This document shows, piece after piece, positions 1 through 13,439 of a DNA stretch of 64,000 nucleotides. Every line of letters begins with the position of its first letter. The stretch's first letter is position 1. A program made the translations under genes and the position numbers. The stretch comes from Sphagnum magellanicum. Taxonomy: Eukaryota; Streptophyta; Sphagnopsida; Sphagnales; Sphagnaceae. Below the pieces are notes generated by a model. It saw nothing but the letters and a program-made list of their open reading frames with translations, ran no database searches and had not been told where the DNA came from. Where the stretch lies: contig CM038925.1 in the NCBI GenBank assembly GCA_021904315.1, positions 16,308,501 to 16,372,500 of the forward strand, written 5' to 3'.

Positions 1-616
1 GTTCAAAATGTCATCTAGTTAGGCCTCTAGTTTGGTGTTTAATTTGGTTGAGCTAAATGCCTTAAAGTACAATAAGATGTAGGATAATATTCATGAACAT
101 GGTTGTATTGTCAATTTTACTTTACATATTATACTTAGAAAATTTTAGATTTAATGTTCCATTTTCTAAATGTTCACATGTAAAATTTGGTTGGTTTTTC
201 CATTTACACTCCCTATTTCTTTGCACTTACGATTATGAAAAAATCATAAATAGAAAACAAGATAGTTGTATTGCATTTGTGGCAACATTTTCATAGTTTT
301 AAATTTTAAAAAATTGATCAATTAAAATATTATGACATAAAAAAGTTACAATACAATCACATTTAGTCAAACTTAAGATGATCACGTTCAAACACGTTAG
401 TTAGTTTAGTCAAATTGGAAAACTCCACATAGACAACACATTTACCACATGGTTAGACTATTGTCCAAGTTGATTAAGTTGTTATTTTTTTAGTCATAAT
501 GGACATGTTCACTTCTTTGATAGTCATATCAAACATGATTAGTCAATCTAGACAAGTAGCATTGCAACCAAAATGACTATATGGTCATCCCATCACAATG
601 CTAATAGTATAAAAAC

Positions 617-634
617 CATACATTTGTTGTAGTG
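617..634 (+). mobile_element. Right terminus of a CACTA (CMC/EnSpm) element
   Basis: The minus strand starting at 634 reads CACTACAACAAATG, a classic plant CACTA terminus. The preceding 300 bases are rich in short 'tagtca/gacta' words on both strands, like the subterminal repeats of this superfamily. The left end is not visible and may lie before the window. The 3 bases after the end are CCA, the expected target duplication if the other end is found. No transposase domain is seen. Confidence 0.55.
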
Positions 635-2540
635 CCATGTTCATTAATTAACATAAACATCAATGATCGTGATTTACATGAGCACAAGCAATAATTTCAC
701 CATTACAAGGAGTGGTGGGGCATTGAAAAATAATGCCCATTCATAGTAATGAATGTTGGATTAGCTTTAGTCTAGATTCTATGTGTGTTTGTTAGTAATG
801 CAAAAGTGCAACAAATTGAAACAAAATTTTGATGTTTGGATTAGTTTTTTTAAAAAAAAGTTTTGAACTTCAATTTAGGTTTTAGGTTACATCTTGTTGG
901 TCTTCAAAATTGTGAATCTTTTTTACTACCAAATTCATGTTTCATTTGTGTAGTAGTCATTGCCACATGCACTTGAAAATACAAAATCCTTTAGCCAAAA
1001 GCATAGAAACAATTCACTATTTTTGTCATTCATGTTTGAAAAAAAATTAAATTCCCTAGAAATACTCTCATTTTTTTTACAAAAACCATCAATAAAAATT
1101 TCAAAAAAGTCTAGGAAAAACACTAATTCCACTTGGTGCCATCATTCCTTTCATTGGACTCGTTACTGAATCTTACAAACAAATTTGTTGAATACATTCT
1201 CATCAACATATTAATTATATGTATTGGTTTAGAATTGTTTTTTAATAGGCATTTTGTAAGGTCTTGCCAATGTTAGCTGGATACCACATTTTAAGGTTAA
1301 GTCCAAAATATCAATATGTCATATTCTTAAAAAATAATAATAAATAGATATGCATCAAAAAATTCCAAAATTATATTTGTCAAGGTGAATATGGATTCCA
1401 AGTTCAATTATGTTCCTTTGAAAAATATGAATTTATTGATGTTTTAATTCTAATTAATTATGAATACATACAAAGGTTATGAATATTTAAAATATAGATG
1501 ATCACATTTTTTCCACGCATGAGAACATACACATTTCTAAACTTAGCTTGTGAAGGAGTTGAACCCTAGTTTTTGCAAAAACTTTGTTCATTACAATACA
1601 AGTTGCCCACCCCAACCACACCCAAACCTCACCCCAATTACTTACCCCACAGAAAAACCCCACCTTTGTAATAACTTGCCAAGATAGGATATGTATTCAT
1701 ATAAGGGATCCCAAAAAAATTTACAACTATGCATATTATAGGGTCAGTTGAAATGAATATACAAATGCATAAGGATATACACAAGACCTAGATATGCCAA
1801 TTACCTTTAATGCCAAATATAAGAAAACGACCAAAGTTTGGATACATTTATGCATATTTAACTATTATGCATGTTAATAATTGGCATCCACCAACATATC
1901 TAGCTAACACTAGTCTTGACAAAGGTCATGGGCATACATCATTTCAACATTCAAATGGCACCTATTGGAATATTGTACTCCAACAATTGCTATTGTCTTG
2001 CCCACAAATGCTTGGGTTTTGTGTTATTCTTATTGTAAAGAATAAGAAACCCCTCCTTGATCATACCATCCAATTCATCCCCCCTTTCTTTTGCTACAAT
2101 TGTTGCTCATGATGGTTGACCTTACACTTCACATTGTGTAGCACTTCATACAATTACAAATTCTCATCCATAGACACATGAAAAACCAACCTTTTTGCAT
2201 GTCACAAACCATGTTCATGCATGGTTGCAAAGGGTCCAATTAAGATGTTAATTCATCTTGATTCCAAGATCATGATCCTTTCCATCTATTCAAAAATATA
2301 TCAAAATCAACATTGGTCTACAAATCAGTCAATAGTCATAAAATCATAAAGAGGATGAAATTTCTAAAACCCAATGAAAAAAGATTCAATGGAATTAAAT
2401 GGAACTCAATGGAGCTCAATGGGAACTCAAATTCTAAATTTCATCTTATTTGTCTTTTCTTGATTGCCTTCAACTAATTAATATTGTTCATTAGCGATGT
2501 TGGTTGTACTAAAACTATAATGTTTTTGAACTATGTGCAT
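635..2540. other. No gene recognised
   Basis: This is AT-rich sequence with short ORFs of no recognisable family. A C-rich stretch at about 1606-1665 has many CCCC and CCCA runs. Nothing else is supported. Confidence 0.5.
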
Positions 2541-2544
2541 TAAA

Positions 2545-3063
2545 TCCTAAATTTCAATATGTCATACTCACATTTAAGAAAATTTATTACTTTACAACAA
2601 AGAGCTTTAAGATTGAAAGAGGGTCAGGGAAAACACACATTTGGGATGAACCTATCAAAAAGTCTTAATTGTGAAGGCTAAACCTAAAATAAAATAACAA
2701 TATTTATCTAACTACCTATTTCACTATGTACTTAAATATTTAATTTAATATATTTTGGTAGAATTTTATTTAATATGCCATGTGGAAAATTGTTATTATG
2801 CCACATGTCACAATCTATAACCATCCAATATGGATGATGCATATTTAATTTATCTTATCAATTTATTCATTTATTCAAAATTCAATTATCATGCCATGTT
2901 GCAAAAGTCAATTGGGCAACTTCACTGATGAAACTAAGTTTCATTTCATTTGTGTTGGATGTGACTTCACTTATGCAACATTTTTTTTTTAAGTTGTATA
3001 TGTGAGTTATGAATAATCTATAGTTACAAAGTTTAGTTGAAAATTTATACTTTTCTTCTAGTG
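2545..3063 (-). mobile_element. 5' piece of a split CACTA element
   Basis: Read on the minus strand from 3063, the sequence starts CACTAGAAGAAAAG, a CACTA-type terminus. It then follows the same order of landmarks as the full-length relative at 51598-54589: a subterminal region, a motif near TGACATGTGGC, a second CATGGC block, a short TAGGTAG stretch and a TTCATCCCA block near 2645. The base triplet next to the terminus is ATT on the minus strand. The inner limit near 2545-2650 is uncertain because similarity fades. The missing 3' part is matched by the piece that ends at 30670. No coding capacity is seen. Confidence 0.6.
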
Positions 3064-4398
3064 AATCAACGTCTTGTATTTAGTTAGAATGCACTTCAAA
3101 GGTTTTAGCATTGAAATCCACCAAGTTTTAACATTTTCAAAATCTTAAGTCCTTTTGTTTCCACAATCTCAACAAACTTAATGAATTCCAAATGGCATTT
3201 AGGGGAGTTTGAAAAGTAAGCATATAAGGATTATAGCAAATCTTCCCAACTTTGACACCATTGGCAAGTTTGACAAAGCTTGCATTACAAGATTTGTTCT
3301 ATGTTCCATACAATGAGCTACCCCATCATGTAAAGAGAATGTCTCTCCTTTAGTTGAAATGTCATTCCAGTGCAGCATCCTTGAAAAATAAAAGTTCCAT
3401 ATGCACCAAAGCAAATGTGCTTTTAACTAACCTCCTCTCTAGTTAACCCTCCTTGCTACATCAAGGATTGTGTAATGATAAGGGTTAGATTGTCCACATT
3501 ACCCCTTTCAACAATGCATTGACGCAGGAGGAAGACATGCACCCTTTTCCATGCTTGCACCACATACACATGGACTGAGATCCAATACCAGTTATCAATA
3601 GTAGTAACTTCATTTATACTTAAAAGAAAAAAACCTCTCAATAGCCACAAAATTTTGAATTTTCTTGAAAACTTGTTCGCACATAAAATCTACCATCTCC
3701 CAACTACCCCATCAGACCAATGTTTCATTGGATTTTCAAAAACATTCAACTAAACAAACAATTTATGCATTGCTATGTAATTTGTCATGGGACAACCATG
3801 ACTAAACAAGTGGAATATCAAAGCAAATTGCACAATTTTTTTCGTGTCAACTTTGAATTGTAACATGAATTATTTGTTATAACATTCTTCCATATTCTTT
3901 TTAAAAAATACAAGTTTTCATTGGCCACATGAGAATTTGTTTTCAAGAATAATGATCCCCCACATTTACCCTTGGCATGGCTACTAAAGCCTTATAATGA
4001 CCAACATCTTTCCATAGAGAATCCAACTTTGGAACCAAGAGCTCATATTTGCCTTCAATTCATGCGCAAATCTTGCATTGCACTTGAACAACTTTCCCAT
4101 CAAAACTTAACATAGATTCCATCGGAAGCTTCATTGCCCAATTATCTTGGAAGTGCTTATTTAACTCATAGGCCTTCTTTATGTTATTTGCAATTTCAAT
4201 GTTTTCAACTGCCACTGTTAGATCCACAATCATACATTTGGACTCTGCAATACCAATTGTAGGAATATCATTAAGTGGATATTTACTAAAAACAACATTA
4301 ATGGCAGGAGTTCTATCACCAAAAAGGTGTGTATATTTGAAATTCTTAAGGGGTTGTATTTTTGACATGTCAATGAACAAAAGGATGACCAAGAACAT
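3064..4398 (-). pseudogene. N-terminal half of a hAT-like transposase relic
   Basis: Minus-strand reading frames give, in order, a zinc-finger-like segment (KVVQVQCKICA at about 4063-4095, then LLVPKLDSLWK), a region ending in NPMKHWSD near 3720, EVTTIDNWYWISVHVYVV at about 3555-3610, HCMEHRTNLVMQALSNLPMV at about 3254-3315, and ETKG...VKTWWISML near 3100-3160. From memory this order fits a family of plant transposon proteins with a CxxC finger, an acidic DE(V/S)T-type segment and an AHRTNL segment resembling the hAT CFAH..L block. Several stop codons and frameshifts break the frame, for example a TGA directly after KICA, so it is dead. The reading stops exactly at a CACTA terminus at 3063. 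The superfamily is an inference; the motif order is seen directly. Confidence 0.62.
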
Positions 4399-4929
4399 GA
4401 TCAGAAAAAACAGTGGTGATGGATCATGGACTGCTGATACCTAAAGAGTTTCATAAGGAGCAAGACCAACAAGATAATCATGAAATGGCCATGGATTTGA
4501 GTAGTATGACAATGAACTTCAAATGTATTTTAAAAAAGACTAAATCACAAATGGCAACTACAATGGTCTATAGTATGCACAACACCACCATGATTAGGTT
4601 TGGTTTTTAGAAAACATGTAACAAAAAATGGAATGGTGATGTTGATTTGCGGTAATGGCAAGGACCACTAGGATGGTGATGGATGCATTGCAAAATGTAT
4701 GCAACACATGAACACAATGATTAGTTTACAAAATTGGTCCAAAACCTTGATGTTTAAAAACACCCATGATGATCAATAACCTATGTTGGGCTATTACAAC
4801 AATGCCTAGGTGATCATTGATCACTAATGATGATGTAAAGTTGCACAATGATTAGGCTATTGTTTGGGCAATCACAATGGACGTTTGCTACCTAATGATG
4901 GATCATGAACTATTGTGGATTGTGGTGAT

Positions 4930-5480
4930 GCCTACATAAAACCAGACAACAACTATGATAAAGAAGTATGGCCACCTACAACTGTTGCACCATGATGATG
5001 ATTGATGTTACCTACACAAAAACGAAACCATGAACATGAAGGAAAAACATTATGTGCACCTACCACCATCGCACCACCATTTTGCATGCACAAAATGAGA
5101 CCATGAATAAAAGGAAAAATAATTATGGGCACTTGCCATAGTATGATTACAACACCACAATGATAATTGATTCTACTTGCACAAATGAGACCATGAACAA
5201 TAGGGGGAAAAATCATGGGCACCTACCACCACATGGCCATTGCACCTTGAAAATTATCAATTATGCTATTTTTTACACAAAATGAAAACATGAACAAGAG
5301 AGAAGATATTATGGGCACTATTACCATTGCATGATGATCATGATTGATGCTACCTAGTCACCAATGCTACAGAAAATTAGACCATGAACATGAACATGAT
5401 CAAAAAAAAATTATGGGCACTTGCTAATGTGTGACCACCACACCATAATGATGATTTGATGCTACTTAGTGCTTACACTA
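4930..5480. repeat. Degenerate ~90 bp tandem array, about 5-6 units
   Basis: The phrase ACCATGAAC or a near variant recurs at 5027, 5100, 5190, 5287 and 5381. Each is followed by an A-rich run, ATTATGGGCACCTACC, and a CACCATGATGATTGATG-like stretch. The spacing is 73-97 bases. Units are diverged and of unequal length, so the array is old. ORFs across it are by-products of the repeat. Confidence 0.7.
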
Positions 5481-6423
5481 AATGGGAATGAGAAAGCCAA
5501 ACCATAATATGATTTTTAAAAATACAATTGAGATTGAGCATTAAAGATTTGCATTTTTATAAATGATCATGAAAAAAAGATTCATGAATAATGAATCATG
5601 GGTGATGATGAAGAGTCACTAATGGTGTGTTGTGCAACTAACCATGGTGATCATTTGTCCATACTTCAAACTTTAGTGTCAACAACATTCAACAATTTTC
5701 ATGGTTGATGGAATCCATAGTCCACAGTTCAAAATTGATGTTTACATTGCAACCAACAAAACTTTATAGCTTTAACCTTTATCAATTAGCCCAAATTTTA
5801 GATTCCACATGTTGTGCATCTTTTACAATCACTTGCAAAATCTAGAAAAATCTTGATGCTATGGCTAGTGGCAAAGAAGAATGGAAGTGACAAATTCAAC
5901 GCATAGTGAAAAAGCTCATGTGGTGAATGCAAGAAAAAAGGAGGTTGTGTGAATGTGATACCTTAATTTTCAAGGGTAGGATTGGCCCTTCCATCATAAA
6001 CCATCTATAGTGGAGGTGGCATCCAAGTGGCAAAGGTGGGAGCCATAGATGAGAATAAAATCCAATGATTTTGGCAAATTTGGCAACACAATTTTAATTT
6101 ATTTTAATTTTTTCCTTTTCCTATTTGCAAGCACTTTTTTTTATTCACCTTTTGGCAAAAAATCACACCCAAAAAAAAACACTTAGTCTGGCATACCATA
6201 TGGGATGGTAAACTTTGACAAGTAAGTGTCAATATCCATTAATTTTAGGCTAAAAGGTCATTTCAACATTTTGAAGTTAAAGTTTGGCACATTTTTTACT
6301 TTGTTTCAAGAATGTTCATTGATTTTTCATTATTATTGGTATAGTTTGACCCAAGTTTGCCCAAGTGTGAACACATTCTTTATTTTTCACATTTTCAAAA
6401 TTGAAAATTTTAAAATTCAGCAA
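5481..6423. other. No gene recognised
   Basis: This is AT-rich DNA with short tandem words (ATGATGA, TCATGAATAATGAATCATG near 5580-5600). I see no gene or element boundary. Confidence 0.45.
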
Positions 6424-6830
6424 TGTGAACACATTGAGGGCTCAACTGATTTCCTTCCAACCCCAATTTTTGCAATTTGTTTGAAATACGAACAACAAAA
6501 TCCACTCAAAATTAGTATCTTCCACAACTTAGCTTTAAAAATTGTGAAATGAACTATATTAAATCTAACTTGTTGAGGGCTTTCCAATAACGATAAGAAC
6601 ATTTGCAAATTTCAATGCAATTTTCAGTTTCCATTTTATTTCTTTTCATTGAAAAAATGGTTCGATAATCAATAGCTTGCACACCTTAGATCCAAACAAC
6701 TATCTTAAACCAAGTTGTTGCACCCCTAGTTATCAAGAGCTTTATGAGGATACAAAGAGCATGGCATGAAGCATCGTGATTTGGGAAAACTCAACATGAC
6801 AAAACAAAACAAGGTGTCACAAACACATTG
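6424..6830 (+). repeat. Dispersed repeat, copy 1 (second copy at 18150)
   Basis: This segment and 18150-18530 share a run of matching phrases in the same order and orientation: GAACACATTGA(G/A)GGCTCAACT, CCAATTTTTGCAATTTGTTTGAA, ATCTTCCACA, GGGCTTTCCAATAAC, TCAAGAGCTTT and GTGGCATGAAG-like words. It looks like a non-coding transposon fragment. No terminal structure was found. Confidence 0.75.
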
Positions 6831-8181
6831 GCCTTGCCAATAGATAAAATGTTATACATGTGCATTTATGTATATATACAAATGTATATATTATTGTGTG
6901 ATTTATTTGTATGTGTTCTTGTGTTTGTGCATATATGTGTTTATACATGTGCAATAACATTAAGATTATTATAGTTGCAATAATGAAACATGTACATGAT
7001 TCTAATTTATTACAATCACATAATAGATTTTACAATTTTCAACTATTTGTAAGGTTAACATAATTATAATTTTATATTTTCAAATTATACTAATTTTTTT
7101 TATAATATTGATGTTGATATCAAAAAATATATTTATATAATTTTTTGTCTATGAATTTTTGTCATTCAAAAGAGAATTTATAATAATTTGTTATATTTAA
7201 CTATTGATAGAATTTTTGTACTTATTGTAAATAAGAATTTACTTTTTTGTGATTTAGAGTTTTTTTTTTAAAATTTGTGGTTCATAATACTTTAAGGTTA
7301 ATATAAAATTGTCAATTCAAGTTAAAGTTTTGAATTAAAATTTACCTTTTAAATTTAAATTTGGGTTATAATAAAAAAATGAACAATATAATTTTTTTTC
7401 AATGATAATGTCATTTGTCAGGTTTTATGATATTAGGGTTTTGAGATATACTTTAATATAATTTAATGTTAAAGTTATGTAAATAAAAACTTGCATTTAA
7501 TTTTGAGCATTCCATTGATCACAAAAATATGAAATGGCTTTGAGCTTAAAAATTTGACAAAACAAACAATGTATAAATAACTACAAAAAGATTAGTAATT
7601 CAAATCTTAGAGACCCATCAATTCACGACTGGCCAAAAACATTCCCATTATTTAGTGTAAGATCCAAAATTCAAAATCCAAAATCCAAAATCCATATATC
7701 TTCATTACTAGGTCCCATTTTGATCAACATCATTCTTAGATATGATGGTGACCAACTTGAAAAAAACTTCCAAAACTTGGAAACAATCATCAAGAAATAC
7801 TTGGAGTTTATGTAAATGGCTAAAGCCTAGTATGAAATCCACCTACATAAAACAACATTTCCACTCAATGCAAGAAGATAAGTTGTTCCACATCTTCAAA
7901 ATATTTTAAAGATATTTTATTATTTTAAAATATTAATACTTTGAATTTTCATTGTCAATGACAAGGTTTGATTTTCAAATCAAATTCTAAGTTTTTCAAA
8001 ACAAGGTTTCAAATCAACAAATTACATATTCAATCAAAGTTCTCACAAAAAGTTACAAATTCAAACAAAGTTCCAACTTCAAAATAAGTTTTAACTTTCA
8101 ATATTTTTAAATATTAATATTTAAATATAAATCTTAATAGACTTGCAATTAGTCATAGCTAAGAAACATACCCATTATGTG
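6831..8181. other. No gene recognised; very AT-rich
   Basis: The segment holds a TG/TA-rich stretch at 6855-6960 and long A and T runs. Words such as CAAGTTTCAAATTCAAA recur at 7960-8110 and again just after 12250, so this sequence appears to continue on the far side of the element at 8182-12250. Confidence 0.45.
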
Positions 8182-8591
8182 CACTAGTAAACCCCCCCCC
8201 CTTTTTACTACATTTCCAACTTACAATTATAGTTGAAAATGACCCTTTCGACTACAATTTTTTTTTTTTTTTTTTCAATTGTAATCTATTTTTTCAACTG
8301 TTGACCACAAGAGTCGAAATGTACAAATAAAAAATGAAATTACAGTTGATAGTGATGGCCACGTGTCAACACCACAACAAATAGCCATTTTTGACCATGT
8401 CAATTGGAAATGATTCCACCATTATATTCAAAAGTTGTTTTCGATTTTAACTTCCCATTATATGAACTAACAAATCATCCACTAACAAATCGTGACATTA
8501 GAAAAATTTAGATTAAAATTCAATTATGTTCCAATTGTGTTTTGATTATGTTTTTGATTATGTTTCAATTACGTTAGGTAAAAAGTTTAGC

Positions 8592-8694
8592 CAACAATTT
8601 GTTGACACCTGGCCCCAACATTTAACCAATAATTTGTTGACACATGGCCCCAATGTTTAACAAGTAGTTTGTTGCCACATGGCTCACATAGGGC
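8592..8694 (+). repeat. 35 bp tandem repeat, three units
   Basis: Units begin at 8592, 8627 and 8661 and share AATTTGTTGACAC(C/A)TGGCCCCAA followed by TTTAAC. The third unit is more diverged. It sits inside the CACTA-like element. Confidence 0.8.
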
Positions 8695-9679
8695 TACATA
8701 TCACCTAGGCTAGGGTTAAATTTAAACGAGACCTAAACATGGGCTAAGTTTAAACTTAAGTTAGGCCCAAACCTAAACTAGGTTTAGAACTAAGCCAAGC
8801 TTAGATTTAAGCCACCAAGGCTAGGCCTAGACCTAGGCCAAATGCCACTTAATTAACAATAATTTACTTTTTAATTTTAAGTTTCACCTTTAAGGTCAAG
8901 CTTTTGTGATTAGCTCATTCCAAATAACTATTGAACAATGTAAAGTTTTTTGTGATTTGCTAACAATTGTAATTCACCTTTTTATATACTTTGGAAACTT
9001 GCCATGAAAAACAAACAATATGGGATAAATAGTTTAGTTCTAAACTAGGGTAGAATAATTAGTGAATAATCACTTAGTGGTTCAAAGCTCAACAAAATCC
9101 AAGGATGATCTTATTTTTTTATGCATCCAAAGATGAATCAAATTCCTTCTCTTGGCACATATGAAGCACTAAAACTCTTCACAAACAAATAAGAAATGAA
9201 AAATTATGCCTCTCTGAAGTAGGGGGGTTCAAAATAGAAAATGATGTAACACTTTGAAACCTATTCCTGAACATTGAAAACAGTTCTAGGAAGTTACTCC
9301 ATTGCTTTTAGAGCTCAAAGATGATTTGTAGAACATAAGGTGCACTCCCATAGCACTTTAGATCGCTAAAATTGAACAAGAAATGAGAAAGATATGGACT
9401 TTGAAAGTTAGAGGGGTCTAAAAGAAAAAAAGTGCATTTTTTATATTGAAAAAACGTGTTTTGTATATATATTTTTCCAGTTCTTTCTTGATTACTCCTT
9501 TATTTGTCTATTTAATTCAAAGGTGAATTGTAAAGTTTAATTTAGTGATCCCATAATGAAGAAGAGATGAGAAAGTTATGATTATGTGTTTTGTATGTGG
9601 TTGATTAGTCATTGGCAATTCTACCCTAATTGTAACCAATTTACAACCTAACTAGTTGTAATTCAATTGCAAGTCAATC

Positions 9680-10830
9680 ACAATGGCTTACTAACAACTA
9701 CCTAGCAACCTACTTACTTAACTAGTACTACCTAAATACTTACCTAACCTAGTCTACTACCAATTAACATGAGTTATTAAACCTATCAATTAACGTAACC
9801 TATTAATTGATGTAGCATATGTGGCACCTAGGTTGGGCTAAAATTAAACAAAGTGGCACCTAGGATTACCTATTTAAAACCTAACAAAAGTAGCCTAGAG
9901 GTTTAATAGTTATTAGCCTACTAACTAATGTAATGTATGTGGCACCTAAGTTGGGCTTACAGTTAAAGACGGTGGCACTTAAACCTCGACCATTTAATAC
10001 CTATTTAATACTTAACATAAGTAGCCTAGAGACTTAATTTAATTAATAATAGTTAGAAAATACCTATTATGTAGGTACCTAGTAGCTAATTAAACCTTAA
10101 ACCCTAGCTACTTACTAACTAAGTACTTAGCTACTTTGTACTTTAGGTATTCAATAAGTACCTAGTATGGTACCTATAGGTACATAGGTAGGTATCTGAT
10201 TATTAGTATTTAGTTTTATTAATAGTTTATAATAACTAATAGTAGGTAATAATTTTAATTGTCAAATGTTATTGCAATTAGTTCTAAGCTAGGTTAGTAG
10301 CATTTTTATAATTATAATAATTAATAATGATTAATAATATTATTATATGATCCTAACTTAAGCAAATAATTAATAGCTAACCACCTAAGGTTAATTAAAT
10401 GTCTAATGTGGCACCTAAAGTACACACCTAGGTTAAACGGTTTAAACCATGCCTAGGCCTAGATCACCTAATACTTATCCAATGTTTAGCATAGGTAAGC
10501 TAGAGACTAATAGTTAATAGAAACTAGAAAATACATACAAGGTATTAGTTAGTAAATACTTAAAAATAAGTACTAGCTACCTAGCTAATTATTTTTATAG
10601 CTAACTAGTAACTACTAAGTAGGTATCTAATAACTAATTTAAACATTAACCTTAGTGGATACCTACCTAATCAATGGTTACCTATTCACTACCTATTAAG
10701 GAACTAGCTATTTAATACTAGATAGATATACATTAACTAAATACCTAACAACTAATTAGGTGAGTAGCTAAGTAGGTACTAAGTATTTAATGAGCACCTA
10801 GTATTTCAAGAAATAATTATCTAATATCTA
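9680..10830. repeat. TACCTA-rich low-complexity core of the element
   Basis: This is over 1 kb dominated by the words TACCTA, ACCTAG, TAGGTA and CTAACTA on both strands. The same composition recurs at 21400-21880, 36253-36440, 47010-47210, 52020-52100, 54660-54740 and 61930-62050. Where boundaries can be judged, it lies within CACTA-family copies, so it is probably a family trait. No reading frame is maintained. Confidence 0.65.
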
Positions 10831-10931
10831 ATTAATCAATCTATTCACAAATTAAGCATTAATTTTTTAATTTATTTAATTATTTGTAAATTACTTATAA
10901 AATAACATAAATTTTTATTTATTAAATTATC

Positions 10932-10953
10932 TATATATATATATATATATATT
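10932..10953. repeat. (TA)n microsatellite
   Basis: This is an uninterrupted TA dinucleotide run of about 11 units at the start of the AT-rich block of the element. Confidence 0.9.
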
Positions 10954-12250
10954 ACCTCTGAGAATAAACCTTTTAAAAGGTTTGTGATCAACTAATTAAC
11001 TACAAAATAATTAGGTTTTCAATTACTATCTAACAAAATAAAAATTAACTAATTGGTAATTCTTCAATATTACCTATAAATGATTAAATTTCTAACTTAT
11101 TAAATTAATTAGCAGACACTAAATCAGTTTTAGTTCATCATTAATATTAATTAAATAATTCAACTCATGAATTGTTAATTTTCTTACTTTTAAAACTAAT
11201 TAAATATTTTAAAAATTTATTGACCATAAATTTTTATTAATAAAAATTAACTATCACATAGTTTAATAAATATTAATAAATTAGTAATTAAATTATTAAT
11301 TTATTTAGAAATATCAACTAATAAAAATAATAAATATTATGTGTGTATATATAACAAATTTGATTAATTCATTAATTAAATATTCCATGGATTTAAATTA
11401 ATATTTAATAATAACTAAAATATATAATTTGTGAAATTTTTTAATTTATATTCATCGGTTGACTAAATATTTACTATTAATACTCATTAACTATTAACCA
11501 TAACTCTTGATTGAGTAGTTAGATCATATTATTGAAAATTTTCAAAAAAAATGAAATGTTTCAAATTTGTTAAATAAGGAATAATCAAATAATTAGTTTA
11601 AAATTTCACTTTATCCAAATAATTATTTAAAATAATTGGTTATTTTATAGTAACTAGTTATTAAATAGTATATATTAAGATATAAATCTATTGGCTTGTT
11701 AACAAAAATTAAATAATTTTAAAGTACTTAACGATTGTTGCATTTTTCTTAATCAATTAGTTAATTAATATTTATAATTCATGAATAATGATTAATTATT
11801 CTATCAATTTATGATTAATTTATGCATTATTTGCAAGGTTGACTTGCGGTTGCATAATATAGTTGAAAAGTAGTCAAGCGAAAGTTGCAACAAAGACATT
11901 AATCCCTTGAATTGCATTTCATCCATCCAACTAGCATTTATCATCCATTTCGATCTTTTGTGACTCATCAAAGTAGTTGAACACAAGATTTATGAAGTCA
12001 ACACACCACCTCGAAAAACACAACTATAGGTTATGTCACTTTCCTAGTCGATGTCTCTACTATAATTCAATTGTAGACCCTTTAGTTGAAATTTACTTTC
12101 AATTTTCCACCAAAAGAGTAGAAGGTTCAATTTATTTGGTAAACCCAGATTAATTTTTTAATATTTAAAAATTTGTTATCAAAAATGTAGTAAAAAATGA
12201 CATGTAGTCGAAAATAGGTTAGTTGAAAAAGGGGGTTTTTATTAATGGTG

Positions 12251-13400
12251 AGTGTAAAAGAAAGTTCGAATCAAATTCAAATCAAGTTGCAAGTTTTTCA
12301 AAATAAGTTTTAATAAATACATATTCAAGTTTTAGTTGCAAGTTCAAGTTGTAAATTTTCAAAAATTAATATATTATGGTATAATAAGTTTTTGTCCATA
12401 AAAAGAACAAATTCGTCAAGTGACATTTCAAAATGTGATCCTCTTACTAAAGTATTGTTTGTACATATTAATTTGAACTACAAACTTTTTCTTTTGCCTT
12501 TATACTTTTTCCTTTGGAATTATTTTTATGCTCCTCTATTGGTTCTACACTTTTCCCTTTTCTATATTTTTTCAAGCTGGAGTAACCTTCACCTTTGTTG
12601 TGGAACTTAAAACAAATTTGCCTTCAAGTTCCTGAAAAGTGTTTGTCATTTCAAAAAGAACATGTTCTGATGAAAAAGTCATTTCCCAAACATTAGTTGT
12701 TCCTCTAAATTTTCAACCATTTGGTGCGACTTCTAATCTGACATGTAGATGCAATATAAAAACATGGATTACCAACCGTAGCACTTGTTAGCCCAAGATC
12801 TAGAGTTGTATGAACATAATGTGGAGGTTGATTCTGCAATAGCTCGTCATGTGGGCTAGCTTTACCAAGAACAATTGTTGAAACCTTTTTTACTACAAAC
12901 TTTTCTAGAACTCCTTTTTTCTTACTCCAAAGTTTTAGGGGTAGTGAACTTTCGTCAATCCCCATATATAGCTTGATCTTCCTCATCTTCCACAATGGGC
13001 TCCTTCCCTTGGCTGGTAAGATCTCCATCTTTAGTAGTTGTTTCTAACTACTTCTTAATGGGCTTTGGTCCTAGTTTTGAGGAAAGTGTTTTAGTCCCTA
13101 GTGTGTGTTTTAGTTTGTTATGTGGTTTTAGCACAATTGTAGCATCTTCATATGTTGCTAGATTGGCTTACAATTGGAATACGGTAAGCAACCATCTTTA
13201 ACTATCTTCCTCACCTCTATTCTTCTAATCACATAGATATCCTATAGAAGGCCATCCATCCAAACCCCATCAAATTGTGGACCCTTATTTCTTCAAGGAT
13301 AATCGAGATGAATAGCTTGGAAACATATATCTTCTTCTTTCTCTTTTGTGATTGTGGAGAAGTTGATGGTTGCTTCTCCACCACCAGCATTGGTATTGAA
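12251..13400. other. No gene recognised; one 107-codon minus ORF
   Basis: The longest open frame is on the minus strand at 12705-13028 (107 codons, lysine-rich N-terminal half with WSKKKGVLEKFVVKKVS). It has no motif I recognise, no visible splice context and no duplicate in the window. It may be a decayed transposon gene. The neighbouring plus-strand ORFs look like noise. Confidence 0.35.
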
Positions 13401-13401
13401 C

Positions 13402-13402
<1 letters not shown>

Positions 13403-13438
<36 letters not shown>
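13403..13438. repeat. (TA)18 microsatellite
   Basis: This is an uninterrupted TA run. It explains ORFs of alternating Ile and Tyr in three frames here; these are not genes. Confidence 0.95.

Positions 13439-13439
<1 letters not shown>

Larger units (their letters stand above)
8182..12250 (+). mobile_element. CACTA-like non-autonomous element
   Basis: The left end reads CACTAGTAAA followed by a run of C and then CTTTTTACTACATTT. The right end, read on the minus strand from 12250, is CACCATTAATAAAAACCCCC and then TTTTTCAACTAACC. Both ends carry the same C-run plus T-run and repeated CGACTA/TAGTCGA subterminal words, which supports an inverted pair. Sequence on the two outer sides looks alike. 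A matching 3 bp target duplication is not visible (GTG on the left, AGT on the right), and the right end reads CACCA instead of CACTA, so exact limits are provisional. The interior has no transposase: it holds a 35 bp repeat, a TACCTA-rich core and a very AT-rich block at about 10860-11800. Confidence 0.55.
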
